Below are positions 7,123 to 12,307 of a stretch of 12,307 bases of DNA, in pieces. A program made the translations under genes and the position numbers. Positions within the stretch are counted from its first letter, which is position 1; every line of letters starts with the position of its first letter. The notes below the pieces were generated by a model. The model made no database searches, had not been told where the DNA came from, and worked only from the letters and a program-made list of their open reading frames with translations. The DNA is taken from the NCBI GenBank assembly GCA_900557645.1, contig USSZ01000029.1:1-12307 (forward strand), in the 5' to 3' direction. The DNA is from an uncultured Eubacteriales bacterium (GTDB lineage Bacteria; Bacillota; Clostridia; Christensenellales; UBA1242).

Positions 7123-7698
7123 CTATATTTTTTCTTGCTCTCCATAATCAATATTTTCAAAAACCTTACCGAAACGCACAACTGCAAGTTTGCAAGTCAA
7201 CATGAAATCTATATTTCTATTTTCAATTTCAGATTTAAAAGCACATCTATAAGTATCTTGTGCTTTTGCAATAGGCTTTCCGTCAACTTTTTGTTTATTT
7301 ACAGAAATGGTAATATGAGGTTTTTCAATACTTATAAAATCAGTAAGTCTTTTATCTTCAATTATAATATCTTCAAGAGATTTTCTATCAACAAGAAGTC
7401 CTTGGTTTAAAATAACACCTTGTTCATTTTTCAATTCACCATACCCATTAATGTGAATTTTTAATTCTTTACCTAAAAAATCATTTTTTGGTAAAAGATT
7501 TTTATCAACATTTCCCTTTCCTCTAAAATAATGACAAGTCATGTGTAAATTAGGTTGCAATGTCGCTATTAAAGAAATATTATTAAAATCTAAAAACTCT
7601 TGTATTTTTTCAATCCCTTCTTTAGAAATAATTAAACCTAAATATTCAATATCATTTACACCTATTGATTGTGTTTTTAAAATCCCATTATCAATCAT
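7123..7698 (-). CDS. 2H phosphoesterase-like protein
   Basis: A 191-residue protein with two HxT motifs: His52-Met-Thr54 in LHMTCHYFRG and His128-Ile-Thr130 in KPHITISVN, 76 residues apart. Two HxT/S motifs at about this spacing, each on a beta strand, mark the 2H superfamily (LigT, CPDase and related RNA 2',3'-cyclic phosphodiesterases or RNA-repair proteins). No other domain is visible. Its ATG overlaps the tlyA stop codon in ATGA, so it is probably translated by coupling from the tlyA message, which hints at RNA as the substrate. I do not recognise a precise family, and the activity (cyclic phosphodiesterase, ligase or nucleotide hydrolase) is unproven. Confidence 0.6.
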   Translation of the reverse strand: MIDNGILKTQSIGVNDIEYLGLIISKEGIEKIQEFLDFNNISLIATLQPNLHMTCHYFRGKGNVDKNLLPKNDFLGKELKIHINGYGELKNEQGVILNQGLLVDRKSLEDIIIEDKRLTDFISIEKPHITISVNKQKVDGKPIAKAQDTYRCAFKSEIENRNIDFMLTCKLAVVRFGKVFENIDYGEQEKI

Positions 7699-8480
7699 TT
7701 TTGCTTTTTCAACTCCATAAATGCTTCTTTGACAACTTTTTGAATATTAACATTTTTTTTATATTTCCCATTAATATAAATAAGATACTCAATATTTCCA
7801 TCTCCACCAGTAATTGGAGAAAATGTCAAATCACTAATATAATATCCTAAATGATTAATAAATTCAAGAAAATTTTTAAGTATTTCTATATGAATTGCTT
7901 CGTTTTTTATAACACCTTTATATTTTTTTGCAATTTCTTTACCACATTCAAACTGAGGTTTAAATAGAAACATCATTTCTAAATTTTCACTAAAAAATTG
8001 TTTAATAATAGGAAGAATTTTTGTTAGAGAAATAAAGGATAAATCACCAATAATTATTTGACTATCTTTTATTAGGTCTTTATTAAGATTTCTTACATCT
8101 GTGTTAGGCATATTTACAACTCTTAAATCTTTTTTCAAAGTATCAGCAAGTTCATTTGCACCAATATCAACGGCATATACCTTTTTTGCTCCATATTCCA
8201 GGGCAACCTGCGTAAATCCCCCAGTTGATGCCCCTAAATCTAAAACAACCTTTTCATCAAATTTTAAAGAAAAGGTATCTATTGCCCCTAACAACTTATA
8301 TGCCCCACGAGATACATAGTCTTTAGGAAAATTTACATCAATTTTATCATCTTTTCCAACTTCTTTAGATGATTTATTACAAATTTTTTCATTAACAAAA
8401 ACATTATTATTTCTAATAATTGCTTGTGATTTTTCTCTGGAAATATGATACTTCTCTACAATGTATTTATCTAATCTCAT
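7695..8480 (-). CDS. tlyA: TlyA/YqxC-family rRNA 2'-O-methyltransferase
   Basis: A 261-residue protein. The N-terminal S4 RNA-binding domain (residues 1-50, MRLDKYIVEKYHISREKSQA) is followed by an FtsJ/RrmJ-type SAM methyltransferase. Lys62 lies in VSRGAYKL, the SAM loop DLGASTGGFT is at 81-90, and the acidic VYAVDIG has Asp105. The motif GDLSFIS has Asp146, and FKPQFE has Lys174. These fit the K-D-K-E set of 2'-O-methyltransferases. Mycobacterial TlyA methylates cytidines of 16S and 23S rRNA; Firmicute orthologues (YqxC) have the same architecture but a less certain target. No Shine-Dalgarno precedes the ATG, and a promoter -10 ends 7 bases before it, so translation may be leaderless. It overlaps the downstream 2H gene by four bases. 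The usual Firmicute partners (dxs, nadK, argR, recN) are absent here. Confidence 0.9.
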   Translation of the reverse strand: MRLDKYIVEKYHISREKSQAIIRNNNVFVNEKICNKSSKEVGKDDKIDVNFPKDYVSRGAYKLLGAIDTFSLKFDEKVVLDLGASTGGFTQVALEYGAKKVYAVDIGANELADTLKKDLRVVNMPNTDVRNLNKDLIKDSQIIIGDLSFISLTKILPIIKQFFSENLEMMFLFKPQFECGKEIAKKYKGVIKNEAIHIEILKNFLEFINHLGYYISDLTFSPITGGDGNIEYLIYINGKYKKNVNIQKVVKEAFMELKKQK

Positions 8481-8487
8481 AAATTAT

Positions 8488-8516
8488 GTTATATCATAAA
8501 AAATATTATTAAACAA
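8488..8516 (-). promoter_or_regulatory. tlyA promoter, leaderless geometry
   Basis: Minus strand: -35 TTGTTT (8511-8516), a 17-base spacer, and -10 TATAAC (8488-8493). Only seven bases separate the -10 box from the tlyA ATG and no ribosome site is present. Confidence 0.55.
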
Positions 8517-8571
8517 CTAGAAAAATGTATTATTAAAATTTACAAGATTATATTTGATTAAAAAAATTTTA

Positions 8572-8775
8572 TTATATAAATAAATCTTCAAACGTTTCAT
8601 CTAATGTCAAATTTAATGCTTTCGCCATTTTGATACAATCTACTATTGAAGGAGTATGTAAGTTATTCTCCCTTCTAGATATTGTTTGTTGAGAAGAACC
8701 ACAAAGTTTAGCAAATGCACTTTGTGAAAGTTTAAATTCAAGTCTCCAATGTTTTATTATTCCACCAATATCCAT
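8572..8775 (-). CDS. Small XRE-family HTH regulator
   Basis: A 67-residue single-domain Cro/CI-type helix-turn-helix protein. Helix 2-turn-helix 3 is seen as LSQSAFAKLCGSSQQTISRRE (about residues 16-36), followed by PSIVDCIKMAKALNLTLDETF, the usual closing helices. It has no sensor or dimerisation extension. GAGG lies eight bases upstream of the ATG at 8775. It is divergent from a second XRE-type gene, with a palindrome between them, so autoregulation or cross-regulation is likely. tlyA follows 91 bases downstream but has its own promoter. Confidence 0.85.
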   Translation of the reverse strand: MDIGGIIKHWRLEFKLSQSAFAKLCGSSQQTISRRENNLHTPSIVDCIKMAKALNLTLDETFEDLFI

Positions 8776-8805
8776 TAAAACCTCATTATGTTATAAAAAA
8801 TATTT

Positions 8806-8821
8806 TACTCAAATGTGAGTA
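8806..8821. promoter_or_regulatory. Candidate XRE operator palindrome
   Basis: TACTCA, AATG, TGAGTA: a perfect 6+4+6 inverted repeat in the 116-base region between the two divergent XRE genes. Size and position are typical of operators for small Cro/CI-like repressors. Confidence 0.45.
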
Positions 8822-8827
8822 TTTTAT

Positions 8828-8856
8828 TTGCATTATCCGATATTGTGTGACATAAT
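8828..8856 (+). promoter_or_regulatory. Promoter of the plus-strand XRE gene
   Basis: -35 TTGCAT (8828-8833), a 17-base spacer, and -10 CATAAT (8851-8856), followed by an AAGGAG ribosome site before the ATG at 8892. An inverted repeat GATATTG...CAATATC (8839-8871) spans the -10 region and could be a second operator. Confidence 0.45.
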
Positions 8857-8891
8857 ATAACATATCAATATCATTAAACAAAGGAGAATTA

Positions 8892-9117
8892 ATGGAAGGA
8901 GTCCTAATAGATTCAAGATATATCCAAAAATTTATGGAACAAAACAACCTTTCAGTTTCTTCTTTTTCTAAAATTTGCAAAATAGATATAATATCTTTTA
9001 AAAATATATTAAAAAATAAAATTGATAAAATCAAAGAAGATGAAATAAAAAAAAATTGCAAAATTCATGAAATGTTCTATAGAAGAAATAATTATTGAAT
9101 TAAATTCTAGATATTGA
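8892..9117 (+). pseudogene. XRE-type HTH regulator, frameshifted at an A9 tract
   Basis: From the ATG at 8892 (AAGGAG upstream) the frame encodes an HTH of XRE type: IDSRYIQKFMEQNNLSVSSF, then SKICKIDIISFKNILKNK. As written it ends at 9098 after the aberrant tail KKNCKIHEMFYRRNNY. Removing one A from the nine-A run at 9047-9055 gives EIKKIAKFMKCSIEEIIIEL, the typical closing helices of such regulators, and a stop at 9117 (74 residues). So the gene is broken, mis-sequenced, or rescued by polymerase slippage on the A9 tract. The protein resembles stand-alone phage-type or autoregulatory repressors. It is divergent from another XRE gene. The function is unknown. Confidence 0.7.
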
Positions 9118-9177
9118 TAATTATATATTTGCTCGAGGAAGGTTTTTACAAAAGATAAAATTGTAAAAACACAAAAG

Positions 9178-9213
9178 AAAAGGTTATGTAAAAATAATTA
9201 CATAACCTTTTTT
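9178..9213. terminator. Terminator between the plus-strand XRE gene and fakA
   Basis: A perfect 14-bp stem (9178-9191 with 9198-9211), a 6-base loop, and a T6 run on the plus side. It probably also ends the converging yloU-fakA transcript on the minus strand. Confidence 0.85.
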
Positions 9214-9237
9214 CTTTAGTAAAATAATTCATTATTA

Positions 9238-10872
9238 TCACTCAAGACTTACAAGATAATAATAAACAGGTTGCCCTCCGAAAGCAGCAGTAACTTCACA
9301 ATCTGGATATTTTTCTGCCAATTTTTCAGCAAGAGCATTTGCTTCTTCTTCTCTTATATCTTCACCATAAAATAATGTAATATTCATAATTTCTTCAGAC
9401 ATCATTCTTTCAACTAAAGCCTCTGTTGTTTCTGAAACAAGTTTACCTTTTGCAAGAATTGCCTTATCATCAAGTCCGATAATTTCACCAACAGAAAGGT
9501 CAAAACCATCAACATGTGTATCTCTAACAACATAAGTAACAGAACCTGATTTTACTCCTTTAATTGCATCATTCATTGCTTCAGTATTCTCTTCAACAGA
9601 TCCATCAGGATTAAACGAAATTGCAGCACTAATGCCTTCAGGAATTGAACGTGTTGGAATTATTATAAGATTTTTATTTGTAAGGTCATTTGCTTGTTGA
9701 GCAGCAAGAACAATATTTTTGTTATTAGGAAATACAAAAACATTTCTAGCAGGAACTTTGTCTGCTGCTGCAGCAATATCTGCAGCAGAAGGGTTCATTG
9801 TTTGTCCTCCAACAATAATTTCATCAACCCCTAAATCTTTATATATTGCTGATAAGCCTTCACCAGGTGCAACTGCAATCATTCCAAGTTCTTTGGTTTC
9901 TTCGACAGCAACTGCTTTTTTCTTAATTTCTCTGTTTTGTTCACGCATATTCTCAATCTTTAAATTATAAAGTTCACCAAGTTCCAAAGCATACTCAAGT
10001 GCTTTATTAGGTTCATTTGAATGAACATGAACTTTTACAAGGTTTAAATCGCCAATACAAATAACAGAATCACCTATTTCACAAAGTTTCTCTCGCAATT
10101 TATCAATATCTGCTTCAGTTGTTTTTTTCTTCATGTGTATAATCATATATTCAGTGCAATAACCGAATTGAATTTCTTCAAGTGCATTAATGTCAGCAAT
10201 TACATCATCAACAGTTTGAGGTTTTTTCTCATCTTCAAATTGAAATTCAAAATCTTCTTCACCTATTATAAGTTTATAAAAACCTGTAAATATAACTATA
10301 ATACCTCTTCCACCAGCATCAACTACACCGGCTTTTTTGAGAACTGGAAGCATTTCAGGAGTTTGTTTCAAAATTTCTTCACCAGTTTCTAGAACTTTTT
10401 TCAAGAAGACTTCAAAATCATCACATTTTTTAGCCACATTGACTGCATTTTCAGCCATTACTCTGATAACTGTAAGGATAGTGCCTTCCTTTGGTTTTGT
10501 AACTGCTTTATATGCAATATTTGCACCTTCTTGCATAGCCTTTGCAAAAACTTTTGTAGTGATTTCAGAATATTTAGCAGTTTCTGAACAAAAACCTTTA
10601 AAGATTTGAGATGTTATAACACCACTATTACCACGTGCACCTTTAAGTGCCCCTTTAGCAAAGGCATGGCTTAAAGAATCAATATTATTATTTATACACT
10701 GAGAGACTTCATTAACTGCTGATTTCATTGTAAGAAACATATTAGTCCCAGTATCACCATCAGGCACAGGGAATACATTTAAAGAGTCCACATATTTTTT
10801 ATTTTGTTCAAGAAGGCCAGCACCAGCCACAATCATCTTACGGAAGGTTGCCCCGTTTATAGTCTTTATCAT
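9238..10872 (-). CDS. fakA: DhaL-domain fatty acid kinase subunit FakA (YloV)
   Basis: A 544-residue protein, the normal length of FakA/YloV. The N-terminal DhaL (DAK2) ATP-binding domain (about 1-200) has the phosphate and Mg-binding motif NVFPVPDGDTGTNM (32-45; Asp38, Asp40, Asn44) and GARGNSGVITSQIF (about 79-92). A central linker domain and a C-terminal DegV/DAK-like region (about 330-544, with GQTMNPSAADI and VFPNNKNIVLAA) complete the family pattern. FakA phosphorylates exogenous fatty acids bound by a FakB (DegV) partner so they can enter phospholipid synthesis. No fakB lies in the window. The ATG at 10872 has AGGAG about 12 bases upstream, a slightly long spacing. It follows the Asp23-family gene by 14 bases, an arrangement conserved in Firmicutes. 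Confidence 0.95.
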   Translation of the reverse strand: MIKTINGATFRKMIVAGAGLLEQNKKYVDSLNVFPVPDGDTGTNMFLTMKSAVNEVSQCINNNIDSLSHAFAKGALKGARGNSGVITSQIFKGFCSETAKYSEITTKVFAKAMQEGANIAYKAVTKPKEGTILTVIRVMAENAVNVAKKCDDFEVFLKKVLETGEEILKQTPEMLPVLKKAGVVDAGGRGIIVIFTGFYKLIIGEEDFEFQFEDEKKPQTVDDVIADINALEEIQFGYCTEYMIIHMKKKTTEADIDKLREKLCEIGDSVICIGDLNLVKVHVHSNEPNKALEYALELGELYNLKIENMREQNREIKKKAVAVEETKELGMIAVAPGEGLSAIYKDLGVDEIIVGGQTMNPSAADIAAAADKVPARNVFVFPNNKNIVLAAQQANDLTNKNLIIIPTRSIPEGISAAISFNPDGSVEENTEAMNDAIKGVKSGSVTYVVRDTHVDGFDLSVGEIIGLDDKAILAKGKLVSETTEALVERMMSEEIMNITLFYGEDIREEEANALAEKLAEKYPDCEVTAAFGGQPVYYYLVSLE

Positions 10873-10886
10873 AATTATATTTGCTC

Positions 10887-11237
10887 CTAAACTCTCACAC
10901 CGACAACATGAACATTGACAGCATCAACAAGCATACCGGTGAAATATTCAACGCTATACTTAACTGCTTTACGCAAAGACTCAGCAACTGCACTAATAGA
11001 AACACCGTATTTTAAAATACAGTAAACATCAATATAAATTCTGTTGTCTATATGATTTATCTTAATACCTTTTGAATAAGGATCTTTTTTAAATAATTCT
11101 CTCGCGCTATCTGCAATAGATTTTGAAACTAAATCGACAACCCCATAACAATCAAGGGCAGCATAACCTGCGACAGTCCTAATAGAACTATCGGAAATAG
11201 AAATATTGCCATAATAATTGTTTGTATCGACTGTCAA
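10887..11237 (-). CDS. yloU: Asp23/Gls24 family envelope stress protein (YloU)
   Basis: A 116-residue protein of the Asp23/Gls24 (DUF322) family, seen as GNISISDSSIRTVAGYAALDCYGVVDL (9-35), RIYIDVYCILKYGVSI near 67-82, and the closing VDAVNVHVVGVRV. Members are small cytoplasmic, often membrane-associated proteins linked to envelope or alkaline stress. In Firmicutes this one precedes fakA, as it does here with a 14-base gap. Translation starts at a TTG codon at 11237, supported by AGGAGG six bases upstream; no ATG fits. It is divergent from rpmB, the conserved order in the phylum. Confidence 0.9.
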   Translation of the reverse strand: MTVDTNNYYGNISISDSSIRTVAGYAALDCYGVVDLVSKSIADSARELFKKDPYSKGIKINHIDNRIYIDVYCILKYGVSISAVAESLRKAVKYSVEYFTGMLVDAVNVHVVGVRV

Positions 11238-11273
11238 CTTAGCCTCCTATCGTAGAGATGTTTCGCCTTATAT

Positions 11274-11302
11274 ATATTACTATATAAAGAAAAAAAAAAC
11301 AA
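11274..11302 (-). promoter_or_regulatory. Putative yloU-fakA promoter
   Basis: Minus strand: -35 TTGTTT (11297-11302), a 17-base spacer that is mostly T, and -10 TAATAT (11274-11279). The match is moderate in a very AT-rich region. Confidence 0.4.
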
Positions 11303-11372
11303 CAAAAATTTTGTAGATTGATTAAAATTTTTATAATTTATTACGCAACATAAATAAAATCTATAAAAAAGG

Positions 11373-11401
11373 TTGATTTTTTAGAAAAAAAATGATATAG
11401 T
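11373..11401 (+). promoter_or_regulatory. rpmB promoter
   Basis: -35 TTGATT (11373-11378), a 17-base spacer, and -10 TATAGT (11396-11401). It is followed by a short leader and GGAGG before the rpmB ATG. Confidence 0.65.
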
Positions 11402-11442
11402 AGAGTGCATAGAAAAATTTGAATTTTATGGAGGAAATGAAA

Positions 11443-11625
11443 ATGAGCAGAGTATGTGAAATATGTGGCAGAGGTAAAATGACTGGCAAACAAGTTTCTT
11501 TCTCAAATAAGAAATATAACAGAACTTACGAACTTAACCTTCAAAAAACTGTTGTTGAAGTTGACGGAAAAGAAAAGACTGTTACTGCTTGCACTAAATG
11601 TATTAGAACAGCAAAAAAAGCATAA
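11443..11625 (+). CDS. rpmB: 50S ribosomal protein L28, zinc-ribbon form
   Basis: A 60-residue L28 of the large ribosomal subunit. It begins MSRVCEICGRGKMTGKQVSFSN, and CEIC (Cys5, Cys8) together with CTKC near residues 50-53 makes the four-cysteine zinc ribbon of 'C+' L28 proteins. The ATG at 11443 is preferred over an upstream in-frame TTG (11419) because GGAGG lies eight bases before it and homologues begin at MSR. It stands as a single-gene transcript, divergent from yloU-fakA, with a promoter and a terminator close on each side. Confidence 0.97.
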   Translation: MSRVCEICGRGKMTGKQVSFSNKKYNRTYELNLQKTVVEVDGKEKTVTACTKCIRTAKKA

Positions 11626-11645
11626 TTTAATATGTTTTAATATTT

Positions 11646-11673
11646 AAGCATCAAATTAATTTGATGCTTTTTA
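11646..11673 (+). terminator. rpmB terminator
   Basis: A 10-bp perfect stem (11646-11655 with 11660-11669), loop TTAA, followed by T residues. Confidence 0.85.
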
Positions 11674-11912
11674 TATTTCTTTAATTTATATTATCAAAAA
11701 TTAAACTTCTTTATATGTTGAAACTCGTGCTTATACATAATAAAGTGAATAATATCATAAATCAAGTCAACTTTATGCAATCACATTTAGGTGAGACTGA
11801 TGTTTATTTAATCTTATGATAATGTGCAAAAAGCATAAATTTGCTGGAATATATAAATTTTAAAACAATAAAATTTAAAATGTTACAAAGAATTAAAATC
11901 TAATAAAATGAA
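11674..11912. other. Intergenic stretch without a recognisable feature
   Basis: AT-rich sequence between two terminators. I see no convincing gene, RNA motif or repeat. Short promoter-like boxes occur but at the level expected by chance. Confidence 0.6.
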
Positions 11913-11944
11913 AAAAAGAAAGGTTGCTTATTACCTTTCTTTTT
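11913..11944 (-). terminator. Terminator of the downstream-edge surface protein gene
   Basis: A 12-bp stem (11913-11924 with 11933-11944), an 8-base loop, and a T run on the minus strand. It starts about 15 bases after the stop codon. Confidence 0.8.
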
Positions 11945-11958
11945 CTTTTATATTAATT

Positions 11959-12307
11959 TTACACTTTAGAATAACCACAGGCAGTAATTTGTGAAATATT
12001 TGTTACTTTATCTCCTCCTATTCCTATCCATGTTAAACCTGATGGCAGAGGCTGTCCATTTAATACAACCCAGTTTGCAAAATTTCCATCATAATATTTT
12101 TTTGTTCCTCCAACATTATATAAACTATTGCTTACTGTTGCTGTCCCATTATAAAAATTTGCAGATGCTGAACTATTTTCAAAACAATCACTAACTGTTA
12201 CTTTTGCGTTTGTTGCTACATTTCCTATTATAAGTCCTTGTCTTGTATATGTATTTGTTGTTAAATTACTTGCTTTGTCATACGTCATACTCTGGTTACT
12301 CATGCTT
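11959..12307 (-). CDS. Surface protein C-terminus: partial InlB-type repeat plus GLUG-like region
   Basis: The C-terminal 116 codons of a gene that enters from beyond the window; the frame is open through the edge, so the internal ATG at 12303 is not a start. The first residues, SMSNQSMTYDKASNLT then TNTYTRQG, closely match the start of the InlB-type repeat in the protein at 1-808 (GSMSNQSFTYDQAQNLT). The repeat stops where GYSFAGW would be expected. It is followed by LIIGNVATNAKVTVSDCFEN and NVGGTKKYY, which look like GLUG-type repeat sequence, then by FANWVVLNGQPLPSGLTWIG and a short tail ending GYSKV. No sortase motif or membrane anchor is present, so surface attachment, if any, is by another route. 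Probably secreted; function unknown. Confidence 0.7.
   Translation of the reverse strand, partial: SMSNQSMTYDKASNLTTNTYTRQGLIIGNVATNAKVTVSDCFENSSASANFYNGTATVSNSLYNVGGTKKYYDGNFANWVVLNGQPLPSGLTWIGIGGDKVTNISQITACGYSKV

Noticed and set aside
8786..9061. Minus-strand open frame of 91 codons opposite the XRE pseudogene
   Set aside because: It is antisense to an HTH gene with a good ribosome site. Its hydrophobic protein looks like a low-complexity shadow and there is no ribosome site of its own.
9142..9170. 9-bp hairpin with an 11-base loop downstream of the XRE pseudogene
   Set aside because: It has no T tail in either direction, and a much stronger terminator follows at once. It may be chance in AT-rich DNA.
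11758..11830. Possible riboswitch or promoter in the intergenic stretch after rpmB
   Set aside because: I found no recognised aptamer core, and promoter-like boxes had wrong spacing or pointed into rpmB antisense.

Overview
The window is strongly AT-rich and looks like a chromosomal segment of a Gram-positive Firmicute, most likely an uncultured, possibly gut-associated clostridial lineage. The supports are the rpmB / Asp23-family / DhaL-fatty-acid-kinase block, purine-rich AGGAG ribosome binding sites, a coat-like cysteine-rich protein, and secreted proteins with InlB-type (Listeria-Bacteroides) repeats. A complete prfB with an in-frame UGA frameshift site shows that UGA is a stop codon, which argues against mycoplasma-type code. 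The exact taxon is inference.

Layout: (1) 1-808, minus, the N-terminal part of a secreted InlB-repeat protein, with nine Cs inside its putative promoter. (2) 928-3232, minus, tsaD then a U32-family trhP, a tRNA-modification pair; tsaD appears to be leaderless. (3) 3317-4904, a small alarmone-hydrolase-like HD gene (minus) divergent from a frameshifted LysR regulator (plus), with a candidate LysR-type operator between them. (4) 4958-6053, minus, prfB with programmed +1 frameshifting. (5) 6054-6409, an intergenic stretch holding the prfB promoter and a perfect 84-nt four-way-junction (cloverleaf) sequence that I cannot assign to a known family. (6) 6410-7069, plus, a cysteine-rich coat-like protein. 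(7) 7123-8480, minus, tlyA (S4 + FtsJ rRNA methyltransferase) overlapping by 4 bases a 2H-phosphoesterase-like gene. (8) 8572-9117, two divergent small XRE-type regulators with a palindrome between them; the plus-strand one is frameshifted at an A9 tract. (9) 9238-11237, minus, yloU then fakA/yloV, divergent from rpmB (11443-11625, plus). (10) 11959-12307, minus, the C-terminus of a second surface protein that combines a partial InlB-type repeat with GLUG-like sequence.

Most of the window is translation and RNA-modification housekeeping (TsaD, TrhP, RF2, TlyA, L28), with stress and lipid functions (alarmone hydrolase, FakA). The accessory signal lies in the surface proteins at both edges, the broken or slippage-prone regulators, the poly-G promoter and the cloverleaf element. 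Convergent gene pairs are separated by strong, probably bidirectional, hairpin terminators. I saw no rRNA, tRNA, CRISPR array, transposase or integrase.
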